Below are positions 9,448 to 18,807 of a DNA stretch of 35,000 bases, one piece after another. The stretch comes from Symbiodinium natans. Lineage: Eukaryota; Sar; Dinophyceae; Suessiales; Symbiodiniaceae. Both the position numbers and the translations under genes were made by a program. The stretch covers positions 360,001 through 395,000 of the forward strand of contig CAJNDS010000014.1 in assembly GCA_905221605.1 (NCBI GenBank), written 5' to 3'. Below the pieces are notes generated by a model. That model saw only the letters and a list, made by a program, of their open reading frames with translations, was not told where the DNA came from and ran no database searches. How positions within the stretch are numbered: position 1 is the stretch's first letter; every line of letters begins with the position of its first letter.

Positions 9448-9567
9448 CCCTAAACCCTAAACCCTAAACCCTAAACCCTAAACCCTAAACCCTAAACCCT
9501 AAACCCTAAACCCTAAACCCTAAACCCTAAACCCTAAACCCTAAACCCTAAACCCTAAACCCTAACC
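9448..9567 (-). repeat. CCCTAAA block
   Basis: About 17 perfect units. Confidence 0.95.
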
Positions 9568-9654
9568 GAAGCCAGGACAACAATCCTAGACCCCCCAAAT
9601 CCTGAGCTAAACCCCGTATGAATTGGAAACGCAAAGCTTAACCCCACCCTTCAG

Positions 9655-9712
9655 GGTTTAGGGTTTAGTGTTTAGGGTTTAGGGTTTAGGGTTTAGGGTT
9701 TAGGGTTTAGGG
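9655..9712 (+). repeat. TTTAGGG block
   Basis: Eight units followed by C10. Confidence 0.95.
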
Positions 9713-10047
9713 GCCCCCCCCCCTCCCCCAACATCTTGCACACTCAACGAGCAAGCAGCTTCTCAAAATGTCGCCGACAATTCTCTAAGCAACCGCTCAA
9801 CGGCTCTGGGAGACGGGGGGTAAAAGTGCCCTAGTTGAGGTTGCCTCACACGCTGGCCACTTGGGGTCCCACATATGGTTTAGGGCCCGTGCCCAGACCT
9901 TAGGTGTTAGGAATCTGGAGGGATTATATAGGGGTTTCTTGATACAACGAATAGGAGGATGATGAAGATGGTTGGCGCTACTACTACCACTATTGTCCTG
10001 CACGAAACTAACCGAATAAAGGTAACTATGGACACAGACAAATATGC

Positions 10048-10180
10048 GGGTTTCCGAAAATAGGGCGTTTTTTTGTTTTTTTTTAAGGGGGGGGGGGTCC
10101 CTTTAAGGGGATTCTATCCTATTTGGGGAAGGGGTACCCCATCTCAAGAAGGGGTACCCCTTCTTGAGAAATACCCATAT
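10048..10180 (+). repeat. Dispersed repeat copy A
   Basis: Shares GGGTTTCCGAAAAT, a T run, a G run plus TCC, CTATTTGGGG, GGTACCCC and ATACCCAT in the same order with 14062-14175. A more diverged relative starts near 6840. Confidence 0.6.
10142..10169. repeat. Perfect 28-bp palindrome centred on GGTACC
   Basis: The half-site TCTCAAGAAGGGGT is mirrored exactly. It is followed by a TA microsatellite (10177-10202). Confidence 0.9.
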
Positions 10181-10412
10181 ATACATATATATATATATAT
10201 GTAAAAAAGGCAGGTGCTGGTTACTGTCCGTGGCAAGTGTTCTTTGTTGTTTCCTTAGCTTGGGGGTCCTTGGGTGTACATCGGTGTGGACCCTCTCCTG
10301 TACTTTAGAGTATCTCAGCCTTGAGGCTAAACCGCCCTAAACCCGAAACCCTGAACCCTGAATACTAAGCCCAAAAACCTAAGCCCTCAACCCTGAAGCC
10401 TAAACCCTAAAC

Positions 10413-10504
10413 CAGAAAGCGCCTGGCATCTTGGGCATCAGCCGCGAGGCCGGACCCCGGTCCTCTGCCTCGAACTGTGCTGCCGAAACGGGTTGTTTAG
10501 ACAT
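10413..10504 (-). CDS. Candidate first coding exon
   Basis: ATG at 10504 follows CCCTAAACCAG, a telomere-derived acceptor. The frame is MSKQPVSAAQFEAEDRGPAS then RLMPKMPGAF, and it ends at TTTCTG/GTTTAGGG (phase 2). Hydrophilic N-terminus; no family recognised. Confidence 0.45.
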
Positions 10505-10507
10505 CGC

Positions 10508-10790
10508 TGGTTTAGGGTTTAAGGTTTAAGGTTTGGGGTTTGGGGTTCAGGGTTTAGGGTTCAGGGTTCAGGGTTTAGGGCTCAGGGCTTAGGTTTGGAG
10601 TTTCGGGCTGGAGGTTTAGGGTTTAGGAGTCTAGACATTGAGGATGATGAGATGTCTCGAAGGAGCAACTGCTGCAGCTGGCCAAGCCAGGACCCACCCC
10701 CAAGAACTCAAAACACCTCGACCAATGGGTTTAGGGTTAGGGTTTAGGGTTGCGGGTTTAGGGTATGGGGTTTAGGGTTTAGGGTGCCTT
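10508..10790 (+). repeat. Degenerate TTTAGGG blocks
   Basis: 10508-10640 and 10728-10790 with TTCAGGG and TTTGGGG units. Confidence 0.75.
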
Positions 10791-10794
10791 CACA

Positions 10795-10896
10795 CCCATA
10801 TGGTCAGTTCTCGATAACTAGGGTCCCTTGAGCAGCCTGATAATAAGGAAGGACCTCAAAAGGGACCATACTTTAGAGAGATCACCATATAGGGAA
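10795..10896. repeat. Inverted-repeat element with diverged arms of about 38 bp
   Basis: The left arm contains CCCATATGGT and GGGTCCCTTGAG. The right arm, read in reverse complement, contains CCTATATGGT and TGGTCCCTTTTGAG. Confidence 0.5.
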
Positions 10897-11159
10897 CAAG
10901 TTTAGACAATGGGCATAGGGCTTAAGGCTTTAGGGCCTCTAAGCACCAAAATCCGAACCTACAATCACGGCAATCCTTTCTTGGATCGGCTTAGGATTTA
11001 GCATCTCGACTCAGGGCTTCGGAAGGCTGAAGCCCTGAAACCCTATGAGCCTATGAGCCCAGGACCTCGCAACCCTATGCCCCTAAGCCCCTTTAGACTC
11101 CCTAAAAGCCCCCAAGGCCCCGACATAGACAACCAGAACATGTCCAGCACTTCGTGCCC

Positions 11160-11402
11160 AGTTCAGAACCAAACCCTGCACCCTAAACCCCAAACCCGAA
11201 ACCCAAAAAGCCCCAAAATCCCCAAAAGCCCCAAACCCCTAACCCTAAAACCCTAAACCCCTAAACCCCAAACCCGAAACCCCAAACCCTAAACCCCCAA
11301 CCCTAAACCCCAAACCCTAAACCCTAAACCCCAAACCCGAAACCCAAAACCCCAAACCCTAAACCCTAAACCCCAAACCCCAGACCCTAAACCCTAAACC
11401 CA
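11160..11402 (-). repeat. CCCTAAA/CCCCAAA/CCCGAAA block
   Basis: More than 25 units, most of them variant. Confidence 0.85.
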
Positions 11403-11406
11403 ACAG

Positions 11407-11482
11407 CACCGAAACAGGTCGAGGCCCTTGCGCCCTCCAGCGGCCACGAAGCGGCGCGCTTCATCCCCTGGGCCGGGGCTCT
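11407..11482 (+). CDS. Candidate internal exon, 24 codons
   Basis: The acceptor CAACAG ends a CCCTAAA/CCCCAAA tract. The frame is PKQVEALAPSSGHEAARFIP then WAGA, and the donor GTGAAGTAGGG leads into 27 telomeric units. Confidence 0.45.
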
Positions 11483-11489
11483 GTGAAGT

Positions 11490-11680
11490 AGGGTTTAGGG
11501 TTTTAGGGTTTGGGATTTAGAGTTTTAGGGTTTAGGGTTTAGGGTTTAGGGTTTAGGGTTTAGGGTTTAGGGTTTAGGGTTTAGGGTTTAGGGTTTAGGG
11601 TTTAGGGTTTAGGGTTTAGGGTTTAGGGTTTAGGGTTTAGGGTTTAGGGTTTAGGGTTTAGGGTTTAGGGTTTAGGGTTG
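11490..11680 (+). repeat. Long TTTAGGG block
   Basis: About 27 units, 22 of them perfect in a row. Confidence 0.95.
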
Positions 11681-11764
11681 TGGACGAAGGGGCATCTGGG
11701 GTATGTAGGGTACTTAGGGTGGTTTCTACCTACGTAGGGTTTACAGAGCCTACTTATGGTATGT

Positions 11765-11875
11765 TGGGGTTTAGGGTTTTGGGGAGGGAGGTGCAGGAAG
11801 CCGACCAGGCTCCTGCTTGTGGGTTTAGGGTTTAGGGTTTAGGGTTTTGGGTTTTGGGTTTAGGGTTGAGGAGGG
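11765..11875 (+). repeat. Short TTTAGGG blocks
   Basis: Two patches around a unique GTGCAGGAAGCCGACC segment. Confidence 0.75.
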
Positions 11876-12306
11876 CGGCATTTTGCCACGAGGGCAGCAA
11901 CGTCAGCAGCAACTTAGTTGGGGTCCTCTGGTTTTTCATGCAGACCTTGATGCATGAAACCCTAAACCCCCTTAGGGGCTGAATACCCAGCCCAAAACAA
12001 GGCTGACCTTGCTTTGTACTAGGATAAAAAAAAACCAGACGATCTTGGACTTAGGATTGAACATTTGGCGTTCAGGGTTCTGGGTTCTGGGTGAACTTTC
12101 TGCGGGAGATCATCTGCAACCCTCCCCCCCCCCCCCCCCCCCCCGTTTTCTGGGGGCCCCCGCGCCATTCTGTGAGCCTGCTTATGGTAGGGATGGGGCT
12201 TGGGATCTTGGGATCTTGGGCTTTAGGGTTCAAGGTTTGGGGTTTAGGGACTAGGAAGCTCGGCTTGTAGTCGGAACTCTGTCGGGCAAGGTTTTTGGGT
12301 ACTTGA
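11876..12306. other. Gene-poor stretch with a C21 run
   Basis: The C run is at 12124-12144. An 81-residue frame crosses it and is not trusted. Confidence 0.4.
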
Positions 12307-12350
12307 AACCTAAACCCTAAACCCTAAACCCTAAATCTTAAACCCTAAAC
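12307..12350 (-). repeat. CCCTAAA block
   Basis: Six units abutting the exon at 12351. Confidence 0.9.
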
Positions 12351-12471
12351 CGCCTTCCTAAGCTCCCTTCAGCAGGGTGTCGAGCTTTCAGCCGGGCATA
12401 CGGACCAAGGCCCTGGGTAGAGCCGGTCCTCTGCTGCTTGCTCGCCTTGGGGAAAGAGCCGAAGCCGCAAC
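12351..12471 (-). CDS. Candidate internal exon, 39 codons
   Basis: Acceptor TTTAAG/G and donor AAGGCG/GTTTAGGG. The frame is CGFGSFPKASKQQRTGSTQG then LGPYARLKARHPAEGSLGR. A second minus frame is also open, so the phase is unproven. Confidence 0.4.
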
Positions 12472-12548
12472 CTTAAACCCTAAACCCCAAACCCTAAACC
12501 CTGAACCCTAAACCCTAAACCCTAAACCCTAAACCCTAAACCCTAAAC
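12472..12548 (-). repeat. CCCTAAA block
   Basis: Eleven units lying between two candidate exons. Confidence 0.95.
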
Positions 12549-12625
12549 CCTTATTCAAGTAGCCCTTGGTCAAGGCTTTGGCTGTACAACCCTGACCTCT
12601 GCGGCTGAGAGGCAGCTTTAGGGTC
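12549..12625 (-). CDS. Candidate internal exon, 25 codons
   Basis: Acceptor TCGACCAG/G, frame TLKLPLSRRGQGCTAKALTK then GYLNK, donor AATAAGG/GTTTAGGG. Basic; product unknown. Confidence 0.4.
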
Positions 12626-12673
12626 CTGGTCGACCCCGGCGCAATTCAACCCCGAAACCTTAAACCCCTACTG

Positions 12674-12768
12674 GGTTTAGGGTTTAGGGTTTAGGGTTTA
12701 GGGTTTAGGGTTTAGGGTTTAGGGTTTAGGGTTTAGGGTTTAGGGTTTAGGGTTTAGGGTTTAGGGTT
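12674..12768 (+). repeat. TTTAGGG block
   Basis: Thirteen perfect units. Confidence 0.95.
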
Positions 12769-12779
12769 ACTACAGGGGC

Positions 12780-12884
12780 CTTAATAATTAGGCTCGGGTT
12801 TTGGGGGTCATTATAGTACAGTAGAAAACAAAAAGGGGCCACACGGGAACACTGCTGGAAGTCATTCCGACCCCTATACTACAC
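12780..12884. repeat. Small inverted-repeat element, family 2
   Basis: The right end ATTCCGACCCCTATA (12864-12878) is identical to that at 14266-14280. The left end (ACTACAGGGGCCTTAAT) is a diverged inverse. Confidence 0.55.
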
Positions 12885-12957
12885 CCTCTAAACCTAAGCC
12901 TGAAATCCTGCTTCTGCCCTGCTTGCAACATGTTTCCTGAACCAAAAAGCCTACTTA

Positions 12958-13000
12958 CCCTAAACCCTAAACCCTAAACCGTAAACCGTAAACCCTACAC
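12958..13000 (-). repeat. CCCTAAA block
   Basis: Six units, two of them CCGTAAA. Confidence 0.85.
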
Positions 13001-13210
13001 CTACGTACAAAGCCCCCCAGAACCACCAAAGCCCTCCAACTTCGAGCCAGCGGCCTCCTTGCTCGCTGAGCAAGGCTGCTACCTGCCCCCCAAACGGCTT
13101 GGGTTTGTGGTTAAGGTTTCGGGTCTCGGTTAGGGTTTGGGATTGCATGATTCGGGTGGAGGTGCGGTGCATTGGAGCGGGAAGTTTTGGCATTTCAGAG
13201 AGTAAGGTTA

Positions 13211-13312
13211 ACCCTAACTAAACCCTAAACCCTACACCCTAAACCCTAAACCCTAAACCCCTAAACCCTAAACCCTAAACCCTAGACCCTAAACCCTAAA
13301 CCCTAAACCCCT
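13211..13312 (-). repeat. CCCTAAA block
   Basis: Fourteen units; supplies the C-rich tract before the exon at 13351. Confidence 0.95.
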
Positions 13313-13350
13313 CCTCTCCGGGCTCCTTTGCACCTCCTTCTGCCTCGCAG

Positions 13351-13395
13351 GCCGTGCCGGCCCTGATCTTCAAAGTAAGATCTCGGGCCAAGAAG
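13351..13395 (+). CDS. Candidate micro-exon, 15 codons
   Basis: A strong acceptor (CTCCTTCTGCCTCGCAG) precedes AVPALIFKVRSRAKK, which ends at AAG/GTTTAGG. An alternative GTAAGA donor after 24 nt is also good. Phase 0 on both sides. Confidence 0.5.
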
Positions 13396-13430
13396 GTTTA
13401 GGAATGCTTAGGTTGCGGTGTTCCCCCTTA

Positions 13431-13489
13431 TACTACAAGTCCTTAGTAGGGACTTTGGGGTTTAGGGTTCAGGGTTTAGGGTTTAGGGT

Positions 13490-13535
<46 letters not shown>

Positions 13536-13615
13536 GGTTTAGGGTTTAGGGTTTAGGGTTCAGGGTTCATAACCCCCCGCCCCCCGATCATATTCCCTAC
13601 TAAGGACTGTTAGTA
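13431..13615. repeat. Inverted-repeat element enclosing a telomeric array, family 1
   Basis: AGTCCTTAGTAGGGA (13438-13452) and its exact reverse complement (13594-13608) flank a TTTAGGG/TTGAGGG array. The match extends outward with TACTA/TAGTA. Confidence 0.75.
13456..13571 (+). repeat. TTTAGGG/TTGAGGG block
   Basis: Eight TTGAGGG units inside TTTAGGG; lies inside the inverted-repeat element. Confidence 0.95.
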
Positions 13616-13765
13616 TACAGGTGAACATCCCAACCAGTGCCCATCGCTTCTGCTAGAAGGCGTTCACTGCTCCAATGCAAAGCCGTCATGACTGCCTGGA
13701 CCGTCCTGGGCCCTTAAAATTCCCCTAAACCCTAAACCCTAAGCCCCAAACCCCAAACCCCAAAC

Positions 13766-13873
13766 CCCAACATCCCTAACAATGGTCATCCCCTGCAAGC
13801 CCCAATCAAGCGACATGAAGTGCAGAGTTGACATTTCTATTCCAGGGCTTGGGTAGATCTTCAACGGCCTGAT
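13766..13873 (-). CDS. Candidate internal exon, 36 codons
   Basis: Acceptor GGGTTTAAG, frame IRPLKIYPSPGIEMSTLHFM then SLDWGLQGMTIVRDVG, donor GTTGGG/GTTTGGGG, phase 0 both ends. No family recognised. Confidence 0.4.
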
Positions 13874-13932
13874 CTTAAACCCTAAACTTAAGACGACCGT
13901 TACACCACAAAGAGGGGAGTCACTCAAACCTC

Positions 13933-14035
13933 TGTGGTTTAGGGTTTAGGGTTTGGGGTTTGGGGTTTGGGGTTTAGGGTTTAGGGTTTAGGGTTTAGGG
14001 TTTAGGGCTTAGGGCTTAGGGTTTAGGGTTTGGGT
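13933..14035 (+). repeat. TTTAGGG block
   Basis: Fourteen units with TTTGGGG and CTTAGGG variants. Confidence 0.9.
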
Positions 14036-14061
14036 TTCTTTTAAACCCTCAACCTACTCTG

Positions 14062-14175
14062 GGGTTTCCGAAAATGGGGGCACTTTTTTTTTTTTTGGGG
14101 GGGGGGTCCATTAAAGAAAGTTATAGTCTATTTGGGGTGCAACAAAAGGTACCCCTATTTTGGGAGATACCCATG
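14062..14175 (+). repeat. Dispersed repeat copy B
   Basis: Collinear with copy A at 10048-10180 but without its perfect palindrome. It ends where the inverted-repeat element 14176-14280 begins. Confidence 0.6.
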
Positions 14176-14280
14176 TAGGGACCGGAATGATTAGAATAGG
14201 GTTTTTTGGGGGGGTGTTTATAGGATTTATATGGGGGCGGCCATAAGGGAATACTACTAGTGACTATTCCGACCCCTATA
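14176..14280. repeat. Small inverted-repeat element, family 2
   Basis: Left end TAGGGACCGGAAT; right end in reverse complement TAGGGGTCGGAAT, 11 of 13 matching. The interior is G-rich. Confidence 0.6.
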
Positions 14281-14520
14281 GTACATGACTCTTCTTGCTT
14301 TGTCTTCGAACTGCTGCGAGGTTCAGGACCTTAGGGCTTAAGGATGGTGATCGTATCTCAAGAAATTCGCTATTTTTCTTGTTGGTGTTCTTCCACTTTT
14401 CTCGTTTTGGGGATTTGGGGTACGTAGTCTCCTTTCTGCTTGGTTTCGGTTTGTCTCTTGTCTTTTGCTCAGCGTATTTAAACCATAGCCCCTGGTTTGT
14501 GTCCGGTGACTGGCCGCCAT

Positions 14521-14615
14521 AACCCTAAACCCTAAACCCTACACCCTAAACCCTAAACCCTAAACCCTCAACCCTCAACCCTCAACCCTAAACCCTAAAC
14601 CCTAAAACCCCAAAA
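14521..14615 (-). repeat. CCCTAAA block
   Basis: Twelve units, three CCCTCAA. Confidence 0.9.
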
Positions 14616-14764
14616 GCGGCCTGATCCAGGAAGGCCATGGTCTGGCTATTCGGGATGTGGTCGGGATTGGCACCTGCCGCTGGCTTCGTCCAGGATGGGG
14701 CTTATGGCTGCCTCCCGCCTCGCTGAACTGAAATCCACATTGCGGCATATCGGAGGCTCGGAGT
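14616..14764. other. Unique island, possible exon on either strand
   Basis: Plus EGHGLAIRDVVGIGTCRW after GATCCAG; minus FSEAGGSHKPHPGRSQRQ after GATTTCAG. Neither is preferred. Confidence 0.25.
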
Positions 14765-14865
14765 ACCTAAACCCTAAACCCTAAACCCTAAACCCTAAAC
14801 CCAAACCCTAAACCCTAACCTGTAAACCCTAAACCCTAAATCCTAAACCCTAAACCCTGAACCCG
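14765..14865 (-). repeat. CCCTAAA block
   Basis: Thirteen units with small gaps. Confidence 0.9.
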
Positions 14866-15175
14866 AACCAAGGGAACCGCAGTCAACCTGCACATAACCA
14901 ACCCAACCAAAAGCAAACCCCGTTGAAACTTGCATACTTCCAAAACCTAAAACTAGGGTTTTGGTCCAAGTTTTGGTTTAGGGTTTAGGCTTAGGGCTTA
15001 GGGTTTAGGTTTTAGGGGTTAAGGTCCTTATCAACGGCCATGTGCTCTTTGCTTTGGGCCCATCCTACGGCTTTTTCTTTTTTCTATATGGGTACTTTGA
15101 AGGCTCACTTCCGGAGGGTCACAGTGCCTCAGGGGGGCGGGGGTTGGGCCCACCGCACGCCCCCCTCCCGCCTCC

Positions 15176-15280
15176 CCGAAAACAATAAATAAAACAAGAC
15201 TTAACCAAGTGCTCAACAAGAAGAACGACACTTATGTCGGCATGATGCAAGAGACGAAGCTATTGAATTCACCGACCTGA
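15176..15280 (+). pseudogene. Possible retroelement endonuclease fragment
   Basis: The frame QVLNKKNDTYVGMMQETKLL ends in TGA at 15278. MQETKL resembles the QE(T/S)K motif of LINE apurinic-type endonucleases. A neighbouring frame carries TDLIVWNGF, so a frameshift is possible. Very short, so weak. Confidence 0.2.
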
Positions 15281-15635
15281 TTGTTTGGAACGGATTCCTA
15301 AAACCTCGATAAAAGGCTGGGGATTTGCAGGGTTTGGCGGTTTCTGGACGAGGGTTTGGGCGCAACTTGGGCAGGCAATCGATCCACCGCTCTGCCCACG
15401 CTGGGAATGCTGTCGCCATCTTATATGCCGCAACAGGCATTTGAAAAGTCCTAGACCCTAAGCCTTACAAACCCTACCTGAACCCTAAAGCCGAAAACCT
15501 AGAATTATAATTTCGCACACAGACTGCTTCCCCGCACTCGACATGATGTGGTTAAGGCTTACCTAAGCTGCCAAGCCGCCTTAATTGAATCGTGGTGGCG
15601 TCCGTGAAAAGCCCATCGTTCTATCTATAGCCCTC
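15281..15635. other. No supported gene
   Basis: A 75-residue minus frame (15440-15213) begins MPVAAYKMATAFPAWAERW but has no family match or clear splice sites. Confidence 0.3.
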
Positions 15636-15671
15636 AACCCGAAACCCTAAACCCTAAACCCTAAACCCTCA

Positions 15672-16137
15672 ACAGGTGCATTTTAAGCTTTGCAATTAGG
15701 GTTTAGGGCTCACCCCCCAAACCCCCGTCAAGGGGGGTTTTCTTGCTTTTTACTTCTTTCAGAATTGTAAGAGAGGAAGCTGTTCATTTGAATACTAAAA
15801 AAACCCGCATTTTCATTACGGGTCCGAGCAAATCCTGGATCCCCCTTTTGGGGTTTCATGAAGCGGCAACTCAACGGGCAGCAAAACGGCTGGGGGCCGC
15901 AGGGGCGTCGGCAGGCCCCAGCCAAAACACCTCATGGTTCAGGGCGGTTCCAGGGCGGCTTCAGGGGGGTGAGGGGGGAGGTGCACACCCTAGTGTCTGA
16001 GGCGTAGCCAGGCACTGCAGGCCCCGTCTACCGGGAGGCTTACCCTCCCTCACCGTTCTGCGGAGACGCTCGGTCGGGGACCTCGGTCGAAGCCTCGAGC
16101 GCCCGTGTAAATAGACAGCGGTGCTCTCGGCAGTTTC
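15672..16137. other. Unique GC-rich stretch, no firm gene
   Basis: Open on both strands around 15728-16000, without recognisable domains. Contains GGGGTGAGGGGGGAGG-type low complexity. Confidence 0.3.
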
Positions 16138-16206
16138 GGGTCTAGGGTTTAGGGGTTTAGGGTTTAGGGTTCAGGGTTCAGGGTTCAGGGTTCAGGGTTT
16201 AGGGCA
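16138..16206 (+). repeat. TTTAGGG/TTCAGGG block
   Basis: Nine units. Confidence 0.9.
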
Positions 16207-16569
16207 TATATGCAGCTTCATACGATCTTTGCTTACAAAGCAATGCGACCATTTGAAGGAAAAACACAACTACACCATAAATACACCATGCATCCGCTGC
16301 TACCATGTCACTATGTGTGTACTTTTATGGTTTGTTCTTGGCGCTTGGATGGCTTCGGAAGTGCGTGGCTGTGCGGAAGCTGCATTTAAGATGCATGAAG
16401 CATTCAACGTGCAAAAACAGTGAAACTGCAACATACATCTATCCAGGGATATCTATCGACCGATCTCTAAACAGTACATAAACAAAAAGTCTCTTGAACA
16501 GACCGTCGCGGCGGTGTTGCATGGCCATGTCCATGCAAACCCCTCAAATTTTGTTTAGGGTTCAGTTTT
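16207..16569. other. Less GC-rich unique stretch, no gene seen
   Basis: The open frame ending at 16423 starts within telomeric repeat and is not convincing. Confidence 0.3.
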
Positions 16570-16705
16570 TCGGGGTTTAGGGTTTAGGGTTTAGGGTTTA
16601 GGGTTTAGGGTTTAGGGTTTAGGGTTTAGGGTTTAGGGTTTAGGGTTTAGGGTTTAGGGTTTAGGGTTTAGGGTTTAGGGTTTAGGGTTTAGGGTTTAGG
16701 GTTAG
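16570..16705 (+). repeat. TTTAGGG block
   Basis: Nineteen perfect units. Confidence 0.95.
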
Positions 16706-16947
16706 ACGCGCACCTGAAACTTCACCCCCCCCCCCCCCCACCAACAAATCTGCAGTTCAGTAGACTCAGTAGACTCCTAAAATTCGATCTCTTTTTTCAC
16801 CGATTCACCTACGGACCGGATACCCCAAAAAGGGCCTTGAATGTTGGATCAACCCCCCTTGTGGATTCAACAGTATACTGTGAGTTAGCTACCCGGGCCT
16901 GACGGCCCTCACACAGAGATCTGGGTCATGGTATGGTGAGGCTGTGT
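16706..16947. other. Unique stretch with a 12-bp palindrome
   Basis: ACAGTATACTGT at 16870-16881 is perfect. A C run lies at about 16726-16739. No coding signal. Confidence 0.4.
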
Positions 16948-17125
16948 GTTTAGGGTTTAGGGTGTAGGGTTCAGGATTTAGGGTTAGGGTTTAAGGAGTT
17001 TAGGGGTGTTTGCGGGGTTGAGGGGTTTAGGGGGTTTAGGGGGTTTTAGGGGGTTTTAGGGGGTTTTAGGGGGTTTTAGGGGGTGTTAAGGGGTTTTAGG
17101 GGGTTTTAGGGGGTTTAGGGGGTGG
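16948..17125 (+). repeat. TTTAGGG block grading into GGGGGTTTTA
   Basis: A 10-mer GGGGGTTTTA repeats about seven times at 17035-17115. Confidence 0.85.
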
Positions 17126-17204
17126 GTGGCGAGGTGGTGGGTGGTGCACAGCAAAGGAGACAACCCGAGCCCAATATGATGAAACGCCAACCAAACCCGA
17201 ATCG

Positions 17205-17300
17205 CCAGACCCCCTAAGCCCTGAACCCCAAACCCTAAACCCCAAACCCTAAACCCCAAACCCCGAACCCCAAACCCTAAACCCCAAACCCTGAACGCCA
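17205..17300 (-). repeat. CCCTAAA/CCCCAAA block
   Basis: Alternating CCCTAAA and CCCCAAA, giving a near 14-bp period. Confidence 0.85.
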
Positions 17301-17509
17301 AACCCGTCAAACCACAGCCCCAAAGGGCGGGGGCATCCGTAAACCCTGAGCCCTAAACCCTGATTCCCTTGTCCCCCAAGAACCCGATGAACAGCCCGAA
17401 TAGTCTGGTCATTTAATAGGAAGCACCCGCAACAGTGAAAGACAAAACTCAAGAGATACTCAGAGGAGCCCGAGCCCGACAACGATTCCCTAGAACCACC
17501 AGGCATCAC
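17301..17509 (-). CDS. Possible first exon
   Basis: Minus frame MMPGGSRESLSGSGSSEYLL then SFVFHCCGCFLLNDQTIRAV, with a possible GTTCTTGG donor after HR. The hydrophobic Cys-rich stretch might be a membrane segment. No family. Confidence 0.3.
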
Positions 17510-17695
17510 CCTAAACCCTATGCCCGGAACCCTAAACCCTAAACCTTAAACAAGAACACGCGTCTCCCAAACCAACCTGTTTGAGAAACGCCTCTAAAAC
17601 CCCTAAACCCTAAAGCCTAATTAAACCCCACACCCCAAGCCCTAAACCCCGAAACCTAAACCCTAAACCCTGAACCCTGAACCCTAAAGCCTGAA
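17505..17695 (-). repeat. Patchy CCCTAAA blocks
   Basis: 17505-17550 and 17595-17695, followed by C10. Confidence 0.75.
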
Positions 17696-17892
17696 CCGCC
17701 CCCCCCCCCCTCCCCAAAACAAATTCTCCACTTGCAGGACACAAGATCTTCAGGCTCCTCTTTACGAATTTAGGGTTTAGGGTTTAGGGTTCAGGCTTTC
17801 CCGTTGGTCATGCTCATAACACCCTTAGACTACAGAAGGATGTCTAAATCCTCAATTACGGTCTTGGGGCTCCGGGTTGAGGGTCTGACCTC

Positions 17893-17986
17893 CAAACCCT
17901 AAACCCTCAACCCTAAACCCTAAAACCTAAACCCTAAACCCTAAGCCCTAAACCCTAAACCCTGAACCCTAAACCCCAAACCCTAC
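17893..17986 (-). repeat. CCCTAAA block
   Basis: Twelve units abutting the exon at 17987. Confidence 0.9.
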
Positions 17987-18090
17987 AGTCTAAGCCTAGA
18001 CTTCTGAAGGTCCCAAGCAGTCTGGGGAAGTGCGGCTCGGGCGCAGAAGTTCTGAAACGCCGACTGCAGCGAGGCGCGCACGCGCTGGAC
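17987..18090 (-). CDS. Candidate internal exon, 34 codons
   Basis: Acceptor CCCAAACCTAG, frame VQRVRASLQSAFQNFCARAA then LPQTAWDLQKSRLR, donor GTAGGGTTTGGGG (phase 2). Helical, basic; unknown function. Confidence 0.45.
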
Positions 18091-18123
18091 CTAGGTTTGG
18101 GGTGTGGAGAAGCGCCACATACA

Positions 18124-18305
18124 GGGTTTAGGGTTTAGGGTTTAGGGTTTAGGGTTTAGGGTTTAGGGTTTAGGGTTTAGGGTTTAGGGTTTAGGGTTTA
18201 GGGTTTAGGGTTTAGGGTGTAGGGTGTAGGGTTTAGGGTTTAGGGTTTAGGGTTTAGGGTTTAGGGTTTAGGGTTTAGGGTTTAGGGTTTAGGGTTTAGG
18301 GTTTG
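18124..18305 (+). repeat. Long TTTAGGG block
   Basis: Twenty-six units, two GTGTAGG. Confidence 0.95.
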
Positions 18306-18769
18306 GAAGAAAAACAAACCCTCGACCCTGCAACCCGAAGCCTAAACCTTCCATCAAAAAAACCGAGGTTGCCCTAACGTTCGAGCCCTATACCTGAAAT
18401 TCCTCTGAGTGAGCCGTAACCCGAGGACCCTAGGACCTAAATTGCCCTAAACTTAAGGCCTACACCCTGGGTCCTCAATCGCTCTGATCCAGTAAGTCCC
18501 AAACCCTATGAAGCCTAAAATGCAATACCTTTTTATCCTTGAGCCCTAAACCCGAAATTCCGCTAAACCCCTAAGTCCAAAACCCGAAATGCTTAAACAC
18601 CTTACACCTTAAACCCCAAAATGCCCTAAACCTGTAGGTCCAAACCCTACATCCTAAACCGCTCTAAGCCCTTAAGTCCTAAGCCCTAGAACTTAAGTCG
18701 CCCTAAACCTTAAGCCCAAAAAACTCTAAACCCTTAAGTCCTAAAGCCTAAACCCCGAAGGCCTCAAAC
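18306..18769. repeat. Highly degenerate CCCTAAA-like tract
   Basis: Many CCCTAA, CCCGAA and CTTAAG fragments with no array order. Looks like decayed repeat; no gene seen. Confidence 0.5.
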
Positions 18770-18807
18770 CTAAACCCTAAACCCTAAACCCTAAAGCCTA
18801 ATTAAAC
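18770..18807 (-). repeat. CCCTAAA block
   Basis: Four units, then CCTAATTAAACCC abutting the exon. Confidence 0.85.

Noticed and set aside
17086-17310. Gly/Phe/Arg/Val-rich frame (GLGFRVWGLGFGV)
   Set aside because: This is translated telomeric repeat.
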